A stretch of DNA of 64,000 nucleotides from Marinobacterium rhizophilum (GTDB taxonomy: Bacteria; Pseudomonadota; Gammaproteobacteria; Pseudomonadales; Balneatricaceae), in NCBI RefSeq assembly GCF_024397915.1, contig NZ_CP073347.1, positions 3,596,001 to 3,660,000 on the forward strand, written 5' to 3'. The notes under the pieces are model-generated. The model saw nothing but the letters and a program-made list of their open reading frames with translations. It had not been told where the DNA came from and made no database searches. Shown here piece after piece: positions 17,790-25,296 of the stretch. Both the position numbers and the translations under genes were made by a program. How positions within the stretch are numbered: position 1 is the stretch's first letter; the number at the start of each line of letters is the position of its first letter.

Positions 17790-18110
17790 ATGAAGAAAAG
17801 GTCCTATCAGCAATACACGCCGGAATTTAAACGTGCGGCGGTACAGGCTTCCATCGACTCAGCAGAGACAGTGCATGCTGTCGCTGTTAAATTGGGCATC
17901 AATCCCCGCATTCTTTACCGATGGAGAAGCGACTTGACGCGCAAAACAGCACCAGCAAGCACGCCAACCGTGCAGAACACAGGTCCGGAGAAGAGCATCA
18001 AAGACCTGGAACGGGACAACAAGGCATTGCAGCGCAAGCTCGCACGGTTGGAGCTGGAGAACGAAATCCTAAAAAAGGCGCAAGCGTACTGGGGCGACCA
18101 CCCGACATAA
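17790..18110 (+). CDS. IS3-family transposase OrfA (helix-turn-helix)
   Basis: A 106-residue DNA-binding protein with an N-terminal helix-turn-helix (YTPEFKRAAVQASIDSAE, LGINPRILYRW). A C-terminal leucine-zipper-like coiled coil (IKDLERDNKALQRKLARLE) is typical of OrfA dimerisation. Its 3' end carries the slippery heptamer A-AAA-AAG at 18071-18077 in the zero frame, used to shift ribosomes into orfB. GGAAAAAGGTGG lies before the ATG. Confidence 0.93.
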   Translation: MKKRSYQQYTPEFKRAAVQASIDSAETVHAVAVKLGINPRILYRWRSDLTRKTAPASTPTVQNTGPEKSIKDLERDNKALQRKLARLELENEILKKAQAYWGDHPT

Positions 18111-18964
18111 GGTTCGCGTTTATCCGCCGTTATCAGTCGGTATGCTGGCCGGTGGTGTCGCTCTGTGCCGCGCTCAATGTCTCGCGCTCAGGATATTATC
18201 GTTGGCTGCACGCCGCTGTGTCCCCGCAGCAGCATGCGAACCTGGCGTTGAGCACATTCTTGCTGAACACAGCCAAGGAGGAACACGGGATCCCGGGGTA
18301 CCGCAAACTCTGGCGGAGCGCGGTTGATGCTGGCTATGACTGCAGCCTTAACCGCGTTCAGCGGGTGCTGCAAAAAGCCGGCTATCGCTCATGCAGAGCG
18401 CTCAAGCCTGGCCACAGACGGCCTGCGGCCGGACTACCGGTGCTGCCAAACCTACTGAACAGACAGTTTGCGGTCAGTCAGCCCAACCGGGTGTGGGTGT
18501 CTGATATTACACAGATCCGGGCAACAGATGGCTGGCTGTATCTCGCGACAGTCATGGATTTTCACTCCAGGCGCATCGTGGGGTGGGCCGCTGGCGCGGT
18601 TAACCACGCCGATCTGGTGGTTCAGGCGCTAGACAACGCATGGGCGTACCGCTGCCCAGACGGTCACAAACTGTTGTTTCATTCCGATCAGGGAGCGCAG
18701 TATCGTTCGGAACCCGTGATGAGGTGGCTCAATGACCGTCACGTGACAATCAGCATGTCACGTCGCGGAAACTGCTGGGACAATGCCTGCGCCGAAAGCT
18801 TTTTTGCGCAACTGAAGCTGGAATGGACCAAGCGCCTGCCACCCGTGGACCGGCGGATCCTGACGCTTGAAGTGCACTATTACATCGACGAGTATTACAA
18901 CAACGTTCGCCGGCACGAGACACTCAACGGGTTAAGCCCCGCTGAGTTTGAGCAGGTGATTTAA
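18077..18964 (+). CDS. IS3-family transposase OrfB (DDE integrase domain), made by -1 frameshift
   Basis: The catalytic part of the transposase. The frame lies -1 to orfA and has no convincing start codon of its own. The product is therefore most likely an OrfAB fusion of about 390 residues formed at the A-AAA-AAG slip site (18071-18077). An HTH_21-like segment (LSTFLLNTAKEEHGIPGYRK) precedes the rve core. The catalytic residues are D in WVSDITQIR, D in LLFHSDQGAQYRS and E in WDNACAESFFAQLK, with normal D-D-35-E spacing. The coordinates mark the shifted frame only. Confidence 0.9.
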   Translation, partial: GASVLGRPPDIRFAFIRRYQSVCWPVVSLCAALNVSRSGYYRWLHAAVSPQQHANLALSTFLLNTAKEEHGIPGYRKLWRSAVDAGYDCSLNRVQRVLQKAGYRSCRALKPGHRRPAAGLPVLPNLLNRQFAVSQPNRVWVSDITQIRATDGWLYLATVMDFHSRRIVGWAAGAVNHADLVVQALDNAWAYRCPDGHKLLFHSDQGAQYRSEPVMRWLNDRHVTISMSRRGNCWDNACAESFFAQLKLEWTKRLPPVDRRILTLEVHYYIDEYYNNVRRHETLNGLSPAEFEQVI

Positions 18965-19017
18965 GTGCGTGTCCACTTTTGTGGGGTCACACCACACCTT
19001 TCACCTTTCACCTTGTT

Positions 19018-19052
19018 CCTTGCCCCTTGCCCCTTGCCCCTTGCCCCTTGCC
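19018..19052. repeat. Tandem heptamer CCTTGCC x5
   Basis: Five perfect copies of CCTTGCC are followed by a degenerate CCTGGCA. Immediately upstream, TTTCACC-like units (18996-19013) continue the pattern up to the IS right end. It ends only about ten bases from the stop codon of the minus-strand TrmB-like gene. Confidence 0.9.
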
Positions 19053-19061
19053 CCTGGCACC

Positions 19062-19802
19062 TCACAGCAGCCCCCAGAGGGTATCGAACACGATCTTCTG
19101 CGCGGCGGATACCTCGCGGGAGTCGATCACCACGGCGGTGGGGTAGTTTTCCGACGCCAGCGAGATAATCGCCACCCGGGGCGGGTAGATGGCGATATAG
19201 GCCGCATCCACCGGGCCTTCGGTGCGAATCCACTTGCGTTCGGACAGCTCGGCGTCCTCACCCCCTTCACCAATGGCGATTACCCGCACCTGGATACCCC
19301 GGGCAATGCGCTGCACCGTGTAGGTCGGGAAAGGCCGGTACAGGTGGCGCCGGATGGGTTTGGAGGAAAATACCGAGTAGCTGGCATCGGGTTGGCCGGA
19401 CACGGTATTAAGAATGTCCCGCAGCACGAATTCGATACCGTCGTCACCTTCGTAAAACTGCACATTGGCGGCGCTGAAGTCGGGTTTCAGGTGGTTGAGT
19501 TCAGGAATCAGCTTGCCGCGCAGCTGGCCGATGGCATTGTCCAGTGACGCCTGACGTTCCTGCGCCATCTGTAACAGCACCTCGGGGTCGCGGGGCGAGA
19601 AATAACGCCGTTTGCCCTTGGGCAGGTAGGTAATCACACCCTTGCCCTGCAAGCTCTTGAGGCACTCGTACGCGGTGCCGCGATTGATGCCGGCCTTGTC
19701 GGCGATGGTACGGATGGCACTGGGGCCCAGGCTCAGCAGGGCACGGTAAATGCGTACCTCGCGTTCCTCCAGGCCGAGCAGGCTAAAGATATCTTCGGTC
19801 AT
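19062..19802 (-). CDS. TrmB-family transcriptional regulator
   Basis: 246 residues. The N-terminal winged helix-turn-helix (residues ~1-70: FSLLGLEEREVRIYRALLSL, IADKAGINRGTAYECLKSL, KGVITYLPKGKRRYF) is of the TrmB/sugar-specific type best known from archaea. A coiled segment follows (~75-105), then a C-terminal domain with a PLD-like beta/alpha pattern (YSVFSSKPIRRHLYRPFPTY). TrmB regulators often sense sugars. It is divergent from glmU-glmS, so control of amino-sugar synthesis is a reasonable guess, not shown. The ATG at 19802 has no visible Shine-Dalgarno; a TAAAAT box only about ten bases upstream suggests a very short or absent leader. Confidence 0.82.
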   Translation of the reverse strand: MTEDIFSLLGLEEREVRIYRALLSLGPSAIRTIADKAGINRGTAYECLKSLQGKGVITYLPKGKRRYFSPRDPEVLLQMAQERQASLDNAIGQLRGKLIPELNHLKPDFSAANVQFYEGDDGIEFVLRDILNTVSGQPDASYSVFSSKPIRRHLYRPFPTYTVQRIARGIQVRVIAIGEGGEDAELSERKWIRTEGPVDAAYIAIYPPRVAIISLASENYPTAVVIDSREVSAAQKIVFDTLWGLL

Positions 19803-19803
19803 T

Positions 19804-19824
19804 TTGTCAAAATTTTACTGACAA
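19804..19824. promoter_or_regulatory. Inverted repeat TTGTCA-N9-TGACAA in the TrmB/glmU divergent region
   Basis: A perfect 6-bp inverted repeat with a 9-base AT-rich spacer begins two bases upstream of the regulator's start codon and spans its likely -10 (TAAAAT, 19817-19812 on the minus strand). This is where an autoregulatory operator would sit. The rest of the 123-base gap to glmU shows nothing more. Confidence 0.5.
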
Positions 19825-19925
19825 CTAATATTGAATCTGCTTTTGTATCAGCTAAAGTCTGCAACCACCACCTCTTGTTTCCATTTAACCGGATAAAACG
19901 CGCAGCGCGCAGGATTAGCGTAACG

Positions 19926-21293
19926 ATGTCATTGGATGTGATTATTCTGGCAGCCGGGCAGGGCAGCCGCATGAAGTCGAAGAAACCCAAGGTGCTGCAC
20001 GGTATTGGCGGCAAGCCAATGGTGCAGCATGTCATCGATTGCGCACAGGAACTGGATACTCCCCGCATCCACGTTGTGGTCGGCCATGGCGCCGAGCAGG
20101 TGCGTGACGCCCTGGCCGGTCAGGCGCTGGAGTTCGCACTCCAGGCCGAACAGCTGGGCACCGGTCATGCCGTGGCCCAGGCACTGGCAGGCACCACGCC
20201 CGACGGCATCAGCCTGGTGCTGTACGGCGATGTGCCCCTGACCCGCAGCGAAACCCTGCGCCAGCTGGTCGAGATTGCCGGCCAGGACAAGCTGGGGCTG
20301 CTGACGGTAAAACTGTCCGACCCCACCGGCTATGGCCGCATTATCCGTGACGACGCCGGCCAGGTGGTGGCCATTGTCGAGCACAAGGACGCCAGCGCAG
20401 CGCAGCGCGAAGTGAACGAGGTCAATACCGGTATCCTGGCGCTGCCGACACGGCTGCTGGCCGACTGGCTGCCCAGGCTCTCGAGCAACAATGCCCAGGG
20501 CGAATACTACCTTACCGATGTGATCGCCATGGCGGCGGACCAGGCCGTGCGGATCGAGGCGATACAGCCCGAGCATGAGCAGGAAGTGCAGGGCGTGAAC
20601 AACCGCCTGCAGCAGGCTGAGCTGGAGCGCTGGTACCAGCTGCGCGAGGCGCAGCGCCTGATGCATAACGGCGTCACCCTGCTGGACCCGTCCCGCCTGG
20701 ATGTGCGCGGCAGCCTTAGCGCAGGCTTTGATGTGGTCATTGATATCAACTGCGTGTTTGAGGGCAGGGTGGTGCTGGGCAATGATGTCAGCATCGGCCC
20801 CAACTGCCACATTAAGGACGCCGTGATCGGCGATGGCTGCCAGATCAGGGCCAACTCGGTGATCGATCAGGCTCAGCTGCAGGAAAACTGCGATATCGGC
20901 CCCTTTGCGCGCCTGCGTCCGGGCACGGAGCTGGCGGCCGGCGTCAAGGTCGGCAACTTTGTCGAAACCAAGAAAGCCCGTATCGGCGAAGGCTCCAAGG
21001 TCAATCACCTGAGCTACGTGGGCGATGCGCTTCTGGGCAGCGACGTGAATGTCGGCGCCGGTACCATCACCTGCAACTATGATGGCGTTAACAAGTCACA
21101 GACCGAGATCGGCGACGGTGCCTTTATCGGCTCCAACAGTGCCTTGGTGGCACCGGTGAAGGTCGGTGCAGGGGCCACGGTCGGCGCCGGCTCCACCATT
21201 ACCCGGGATGTGGCCGAGGCCCAGCTGTCGGTGGCCCGGGGCAAGCAGCGCAACCTCGATAACTGGCCGCGCCCGCTCAAGCGCGAAAGCTGA
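19926..21293 (+). CDS. glmU: Bifunctional N-acetylglucosamine-1-phosphate uridyltransferase / glucosamine-1-phosphate acetyltransferase
   Basis: It makes UDP-GlcNAc for peptidoglycan and LPS in two steps: acetylation of GlcN-1-P, then uridylyl transfer. 455 residues from the ATG at 19926 (MSLDVIILAAG). A longer frame from 19875 would add a basic leader not found in the family. The pyrophosphorylase domain has LAAGQGSRMKSKKPKVLH (Ser where most have Thr in GxGTRM). YGDVPL, EVNTGI and GEYYLTDVI follow. The C-terminal left-handed beta helix contains GNFVETKKA, NHLSYVGDA and GAGTITCNYDG. glmS follows after 75 bases, an operon-like order. Confidence 0.98.
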   Translation: MSLDVIILAAGQGSRMKSKKPKVLHGIGGKPMVQHVIDCAQELDTPRIHVVVGHGAEQVRDALAGQALEFALQAEQLGTGHAVAQALAGTTPDGISLVLYGDVPLTRSETLRQLVEIAGQDKLGLLTVKLSDPTGYGRIIRDDAGQVVAIVEHKDASAAQREVNEVNTGILALPTRLLADWLPRLSSNNAQGEYYLTDVIAMAADQAVRIEAIQPEHEQEVQGVNNRLQQAELERWYQLREAQRLMHNGVTLLDPSRLDVRGSLSAGFDVVIDINCVFEGRVVLGNDVSIGPNCHIKDAVIGDGCQIRANSVIDQAQLQENCDIGPFARLRPGTELAAGVKVGNFVETKKARIGEGSKVNHLSYVGDALLGSDVNVGAGTITCNYDGVNKSQTEIGDGAFIGSNSALVAPVKVGAGATVGAGSTITRDVAEAQLSVARGKQRNLDNWPRPLKRES

Positions 21294-21368
21294 ACGCCGG
21301 GGCCCGCGCAGGGCCCTGTCACAATACTCGTTTGCAAGCTGTACCCGTTTTAACGGAAGGATCGAAAC

Positions 21369-23195
21369 ATGTGTGGAATCGTAGGGGCTATCGCCGCAAG
21401 GCCGGTATCGGAAATACTGCTCGAAGGCCTGCGCCGGCTTGAATACCGCGGTTATGACTCCGCTGGCATGACGGTGTGGGACGGCAGCCAGATCAACCGT
21501 CTGCGCCGTGCCGGCAAGGTACAGGCGCTGGGGGATGCCCTGGCCGAAACCCCGCTGGACGGCCAGCTGGGCATCGCCCACACGCGCTGGGCCACCCACG
21601 GCAAGCCCACCGAAAACAATGCCCATCCACATATGTCCGGCGCCCGTCTTGCGGTGGTGCATAACGGCATTATCGAAAACTTCGAGGCCCTCAAGCGTGA
21701 CCTGATCGCCAAGGGGTACGAATTCACCTCCGACACCGATACCGAGGTCATCGCCCATCTGCTGGACAGCGCCATCAGTGCCGGCGCCAGCGTGCTGGAT
21801 GCGGTGCGCAATTGTGTGGCACAGCTGCACGGGGCCTTTGCCCTGGGCGTGATGCACGAGGATTACCCCGGCGAGCTGATCACGGCACGCAAGGGCAGCC
21901 CGCTGGTCATCGGCGTGGGGATCGGCGAGAACTTCATCGGTTCCGACCCGCTGGCACTGCTGCAGGTTACCGACCGCTTCATTTACCTCGAAGAGGGTGA
22001 TGTGGCGCGCCTGCGTCGTCTGGGCATAGAGATCTGGGACAGTGCCGGTGAGTCCGTCGAACGCCCGGTGCAGCAGTTCCAGCACGGCTCCGGTAGCGTC
22101 GACAAGGGCGAATACAAGCACTACATGCTCAAGGAAATCTACGAGCAGCCCCGCGTCGTGCATGCCGCCATGGAAGGGCGCCTGGGCGACAGCCGGGTGC
22201 TGGAAGAGGCCTTTGGCGTTGCCGCGCCGGCCATCTTCGACCAGGTCAGGCAGGTGCAGATCGTCGCCTGCGGCACCAGCTACCACGCCGGCCTGATCGC
22301 CAAGTACTGGATCGAGGATCTGGCGGGCATTCCCTGCATGGTGGAAGTGGCCAGCGAGTTTCGTTACCGCAAGGTGGTGCTGCCCAAGGGGACGCTCTTT
22401 GTCAGCATTTCTCAGTCCGGGGAAACCGCCGATACCCTGGCGGCCCTGCGCGAGGTGCGCGATCGCATCCTGGCGAGCCTGAGCATCTGCAACGTGCCGG
22501 GCAGCTCCCTGGTGCGCGAATCCGACCTCTGCCTTATGACCAACGCCGGCCCCGAAATCGGCGTGGCCTCGACCAAGGCTTTCACCACCCAGCTGGTCGC
22601 CCTGCTGATGACCACCCTGGTGCTGGGTCGCCGCCATGAACTGAGCGACGCCACCGAAGCCGCCATCGTGGCAGACCTGAAAACCCTGCCGGGGCTGCTG
22701 GAACAGGTACTGGGGCTGGACTCCGCCATCGAGAAAATGGCCGAAGCCTTTGCCGAGAAGCACCATGCGCTTTTCCTCGGCCGTGGCCCGCTCAATCCGG
22801 TGGCGATGGAAGGGGCGCTCAAGCTCAAGGAAATCTCCTACATCCACGCCGAGGCCTATGCCGCCGGCGAGCTCAAGCATGGCCCGCTGGCGCTGGTCGA
22901 CAAGGACATGCCGGTGGTCACGGTGGCACCGCGCAACGAGATGCTCGACAAGCTCAAGGCCAACCTGCAGGAAGTGCGTGCCCGTGGTGGCGAACTGTTC
23001 GTCTTTGCCGGCAGTCGCCAGGAAGTGCAGCCCGAAGAGGGCGTGCAGGTGCTGGAACTGCCGCCGGTGCCGGGCATCCTGGAGCCCATCGTCTACACCC
23101 TGCCACTGCAGCTGCTGTCCTACCACGTCGCCGTGCTCAAGGGCACCGACGTCGACCAGCCACGCAACCTGGCCAAATCCGTAACGGTCGAATAG
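21369..23195 (+). CDS. glmS: Glutamine-fructose-6-phosphate aminotransferase (isomerising)
   Basis: First committed enzyme of the hexosamine pathway: fructose-6-P plus glutamine gives glucosamine-6-P. 608 residues. The N-terminal Ntn glutaminase domain begins MCGIVGAIA, whose Cys2 becomes the nucleophile after Met removal. RWATHGKPTENNAHPH follows. Two SIS domains contain CGTSYHAG, SISQSGETADT and STKAFTTQL. The C-terminal tail ends PRNLAKSVTVE, needed for sugar binding and channelling. GGAAGGA precedes the ATG. No glmS ribozyme is expected or seen. Confidence 0.99.
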   Translation: MCGIVGAIAARPVSEILLEGLRRLEYRGYDSAGMTVWDGSQINRLRRAGKVQALGDALAETPLDGQLGIAHTRWATHGKPTENNAHPHMSGARLAVVHNGIIENFEALKRDLIAKGYEFTSDTDTEVIAHLLDSAISAGASVLDAVRNCVAQLHGAFALGVMHEDYPGELITARKGSPLVIGVGIGENFIGSDPLALLQVTDRFIYLEEGDVARLRRLGIEIWDSAGESVERPVQQFQHGSGSVDKGEYKHYMLKEIYEQPRVVHAAMEGRLGDSRVLEEAFGVAAPAIFDQVRQVQIVACGTSYHAGLIAKYWIEDLAGIPCMVEVASEFRYRKVVLPKGTLFVSISQSGETADTLAALREVRDRILASLSICNVPGSSLVRESDLCLMTNAGPEIGVASTKAFTTQLVALLMTTLVLGRRHELSDATEAAIVADLKTLPGLLEQVLGLDSAIEKMAEAFAEKHHALFLGRGPLNPVAMEGALKLKEISYIHAEAYAAGELKHGPLALVDKDMPVVTVAPRNEMLDKLKANLQEVRARGGELFVFAGSRQEVQPEEGVQVLELPPVPGILEPIVYTLPLQLLSYHVAVLKGTDVDQPRNLAKSVTVE

Positions 23196-23218
23196 CGCGA
23201 CACCGGTTCAGTTCCGTT

Positions 23219-23250
23219 ACCGCCCGGCACCTATTGTCGGGCGGTTTTGT
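23219..23250 (+). terminator. Terminator after glmS
   Basis: The 8-bp perfect stem ACCGCCCG / CGGGCGGT with an 11-base loop is followed by TTTGTTT. It ends the glmU-glmS unit. Confidence 0.85.
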
Positions 23251-23346
23251 TTGGATTGCCGCCAGAGTGGGGAGGCGGGCAGCAGGTATGGCGGTGAACT
23301 TTTGCGGCAACGGTCGAGTCCACTGCGCAACCGAGGAGGAACCCCG

Positions 23347-23805
23347 ATGTTCAACAGGCTTAAAACGGCATTGGCCGACGTGTTTCAGCTGGGTGGCGAG
23401 AAGGCGAACGCAGAGGCGCAGGAGACGGTGTCCCTGATCTCGGCGGCGCTGATGGTGGAGGTGATCGCCTCCGACTACGAGCACCGGCTGCAGGAGCGGG
23501 ATACGCTGCTGGCGATCATTCAGCGCAGTTTCGGGCTGGATGCCGTTGAGGCGGATGCCCTGGTGCAGCGCGCGCACGAGGCGCAGCACCAGGCCACCGA
23601 CTACTTTCGCTTTACCTCGCGACTCAATGACATCTGCACACCGCAGGAGAAGGTGGCGCTGATCGAGAACCTCTGGCGTATCGCTTTCGCCGACGGCGAA
23701 CTCCACCATTATGAGGAACACGTGATTCGTCGCATCGCCGACCTGATACATGTGCCCCACATGGCGTTTATTGCCGCGAAACACCGGGCCGAGGCCGCGT
23801 CCTAG
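23347..23805 (+). CDS. TerB-like (tellurite resistance/DjlA-type) domain protein
   Basis: A 152-residue soluble, all-helical protein. The central region (LISAALMVEVIASDYEHRLQE, then PQEKVALIENLWRIAFADG) shows the acidic helix pattern of TerB/COG4103 proteins, with likely metal-binding acidic residues. The ATG at 23347 follows GAGGAGGAA, a strong ribosome site; the longer upstream frame is not convincing. Members of this family are common beside housekeeping genes in proteobacteria, usually without a proven role. It lies alone between the glmS terminator and the convergent sdaA. Confidence 0.75.
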   Translation: MFNRLKTALADVFQLGGEKANAEAQETVSLISAALMVEVIASDYEHRLQERDTLLAIIQRSFGLDAVEADALVQRAHEAQHQATDYFRFTSRLNDICTPQEKVALIENLWRIAFADGELHHYEEHVIRRIADLIHVPHMAFIAAKHRAEAAS

Positions 23806-23844
23806 TCGCAGATTGCGGGCACATGCAAGCCGCAACGCGTGCGA

Positions 23845-25227
23845 TCAGCACTCGACGATATTGACCGCCAGGCCGCCGCGGGAGGTTTCCTTGTACTTGT
23901 CGAGCATGTCGCGGCCGGTTTCGCGCATGGTGCGGATGACCTTGTCGAGGGAGACAAAGTGCTGGCCGTCGCCGCGCAGCGCCAGGGAGGCGGCGTTGAT
24001 CGCCTTGACGGCGGCCATGGCATTGCGCTCGATACAGGGTACCTGCACCAGGCCACCGATGGGATCGCAGGTGAGCCCGAGGTTGTGTTCCATGCCAATC
24101 TCGGCGGCATTCTCGATCTGCTCCGGTGTGCCGCCGGTGGCTTCGGCCAGGCCTGCCGCCGCCATGGCGCAGGCGGAACCGACCTCACCCTGACAGCCGA
24201 CTTCGGCGCCGGAGATCGAGGCATTGATCTTGAACAGGATGCCGATGGCGGCCGCGGTCAGCAGAAAGCGCACCACGCCGTCTTCGTCGGCATTGGGGCA
24301 AAAATGCATGTAGTAGTGCAGCACCGCCGGGATGATGCCGGCCGCGCCATTGGTGGGGGCCGTGACCATGCGACCACCGGCGGCGTTCTCCTCGTTCACG
24401 GCCAGCGCATAGAGGTTGACCCAGTCCAGCGCACCAAGCGACGGGGTGATCAGGTCCATGCGGGTGCGGTTGCGCAGGTCGCGGTGCAGCGCGGCGGCAC
24501 GGCGCCGCACCTTGAGCCCGCCGGGCAGAATCCCCTCGTTGCGGGTACCGTTCTGCACGCACTCCTGCATGACCTGCCAGATCTGCAGGATACCGGCGCG
24601 GATCTCTGCTTCGCTACGCCAGACCTTTTCGTTTTCCAGCATCAGGTCCGCGATCGACAGGCCGCTGGCCTGGCACTGTGCCAGCAGCTGCGCGCCGGTG
24701 CTGAACGGGTAGGGCTGCGGGGTCTGGTCGGCCTCGATGGCGACGCCCGACTCGGCGTTGCCATCCACAACGAAACCGCCGCCGATCGAGTAGTAGGTTT
24801 TTTCGCTCAGCAGCTGTCCGTCAGCGTCCAGGGCGCGAAAGCTCATGCCGTTGGCGTGCAGCGCCAGGCTTTCCTTGCGGTGGTAGATCAGGTGTTCATC
24901 GGCAATGAAGCCAATGGTTTGTCGCCCGAGCAGCATCAGGCTGCCGCTGTTGTGAATCTCGGCGCTGCGCGGGGCCACCCGGGTGGGGTCGACCTGGTCG
25001 GGCAGGTGCCCTTCAAGGCCCAACAGCACGGCCGGCCCCGTGCCATGACCCTTGCCGGTGGCGCCGAGCGAGCCGTACAGCTGGGTCTGTACCGCCGCGA
25101 CGCGGGGCAGTAACGCGGTTTCATCCAGGTGCTGAGCAAACTGCCAGGCCGCCTTCATTGGCCCCACGGTATGGGAGCTGGACGGCCCGATACCGACGGT
25201 CAGCATATCGAACAGGCTGATAGCCAT
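23845..25227 (-). CDS. sdaA: L-serine ammonia-lyase (iron-sulfur, single chain)
   Basis: It deaminates L-serine to pyruvate and ammonia using a 4Fe-4S cluster that acts on the substrate. 460 residues. The N-terminal regulatory part begins ISLFDMLTVGIGPSSSHTVGPM. The catalytic alpha domain contains the cluster cysteines in GCQGEVGSACAMAAAGL, GLTCDPIGG and VPCIERNAM. The ATG at 25227 has a perfect AGGAGG five bases upstream, just below a hairpin. It is downstream of glyA on the same strand. The pair glyA-sdaA together with the gcv genes is a common serine/glycine catabolic arrangement in Pseudomonas and relatives. Confidence 0.97.
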   Translation of the reverse strand: MAISLFDMLTVGIGPSSSHTVGPMKAAWQFAQHLDETALLPRVAAVQTQLYGSLGATGKGHGTGPAVLLGLEGHLPDQVDPTRVAPRSAEIHNSGSLMLLGRQTIGFIADEHLIYHRKESLALHANGMSFRALDADGQLLSEKTYYSIGGGFVVDGNAESGVAIEADQTPQPYPFSTGAQLLAQCQASGLSIADLMLENEKVWRSEAEIRAGILQIWQVMQECVQNGTRNEGILPGGLKVRRRAAALHRDLRNRTRMDLITPSLGALDWVNLYALAVNEENAAGGRMVTAPTNGAAGIIPAVLHYYMHFCPNADEDGVVRFLLTAAAIGILFKINASISGAEVGCQGEVGSACAMAAAGLAEATGGTPEQIENAAEIGMEHNLGLTCDPIGGLVQVPCIERNAMAAVKAINAASLALRGDGQHFVSLDKVIRTMRETGRDMLDKYKETSRGGLAVNIVEC

Positions 25228-25239
25228 CTGTGCCTCCTG

Positions 25240-25258
25240 GCCCGCCGTCTCGGCGGGC
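25240..25258 (-). promoter_or_regulatory. Hairpin directly upstream of the sdaA ribosome binding site
   Basis: The 8-bp perfect stem GCCCGCCG / CGGCGGGC with a 3-base loop lies immediately 5' (on the message) of the AGGAGG of sdaA (25233-25238). There is no U tract. It may limit translation, or mark processing between glyA and sdaA. Confidence 0.5.
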
Positions 25259-25296
25259 CTGCGTGTTATGGGTAACGGTAGAGAGTGAGCCCGGGA

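Larger units (their letters stand above)
17736..18994 (+). mobile_element. IS3-family insertion sequence, about 1.26 kb, apparently intact
   Basis: The ends are imperfect inverted repeats. The left begins TGGTACGACCCC and continues to GTGGACAC. The right is GTGTCCAC...GGGGTCACACCA, giving TGGT...ACCA termini. The 3-base sequence CAC directly repeats on both sides (17733-17735 and 18995-18997), as expected of an IS3 target duplication. Inside are orfA and, in the -1 frame, orfB with a complete DDE set. The element interrupts a zone of short tandem repeats between the atp terminator and the TrmB-like gene, so no coding gene was broken. Recent transposition is likely, given intact frames and ends. 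Confidence 0.92.

Noticed and set aside
21294..21368. glmS ribozyme or leader switch
   Set aside because: The gap is only 75 bases, has no conserved ribozyme core, and such ribozymes are not expected outside Gram-positive groups.
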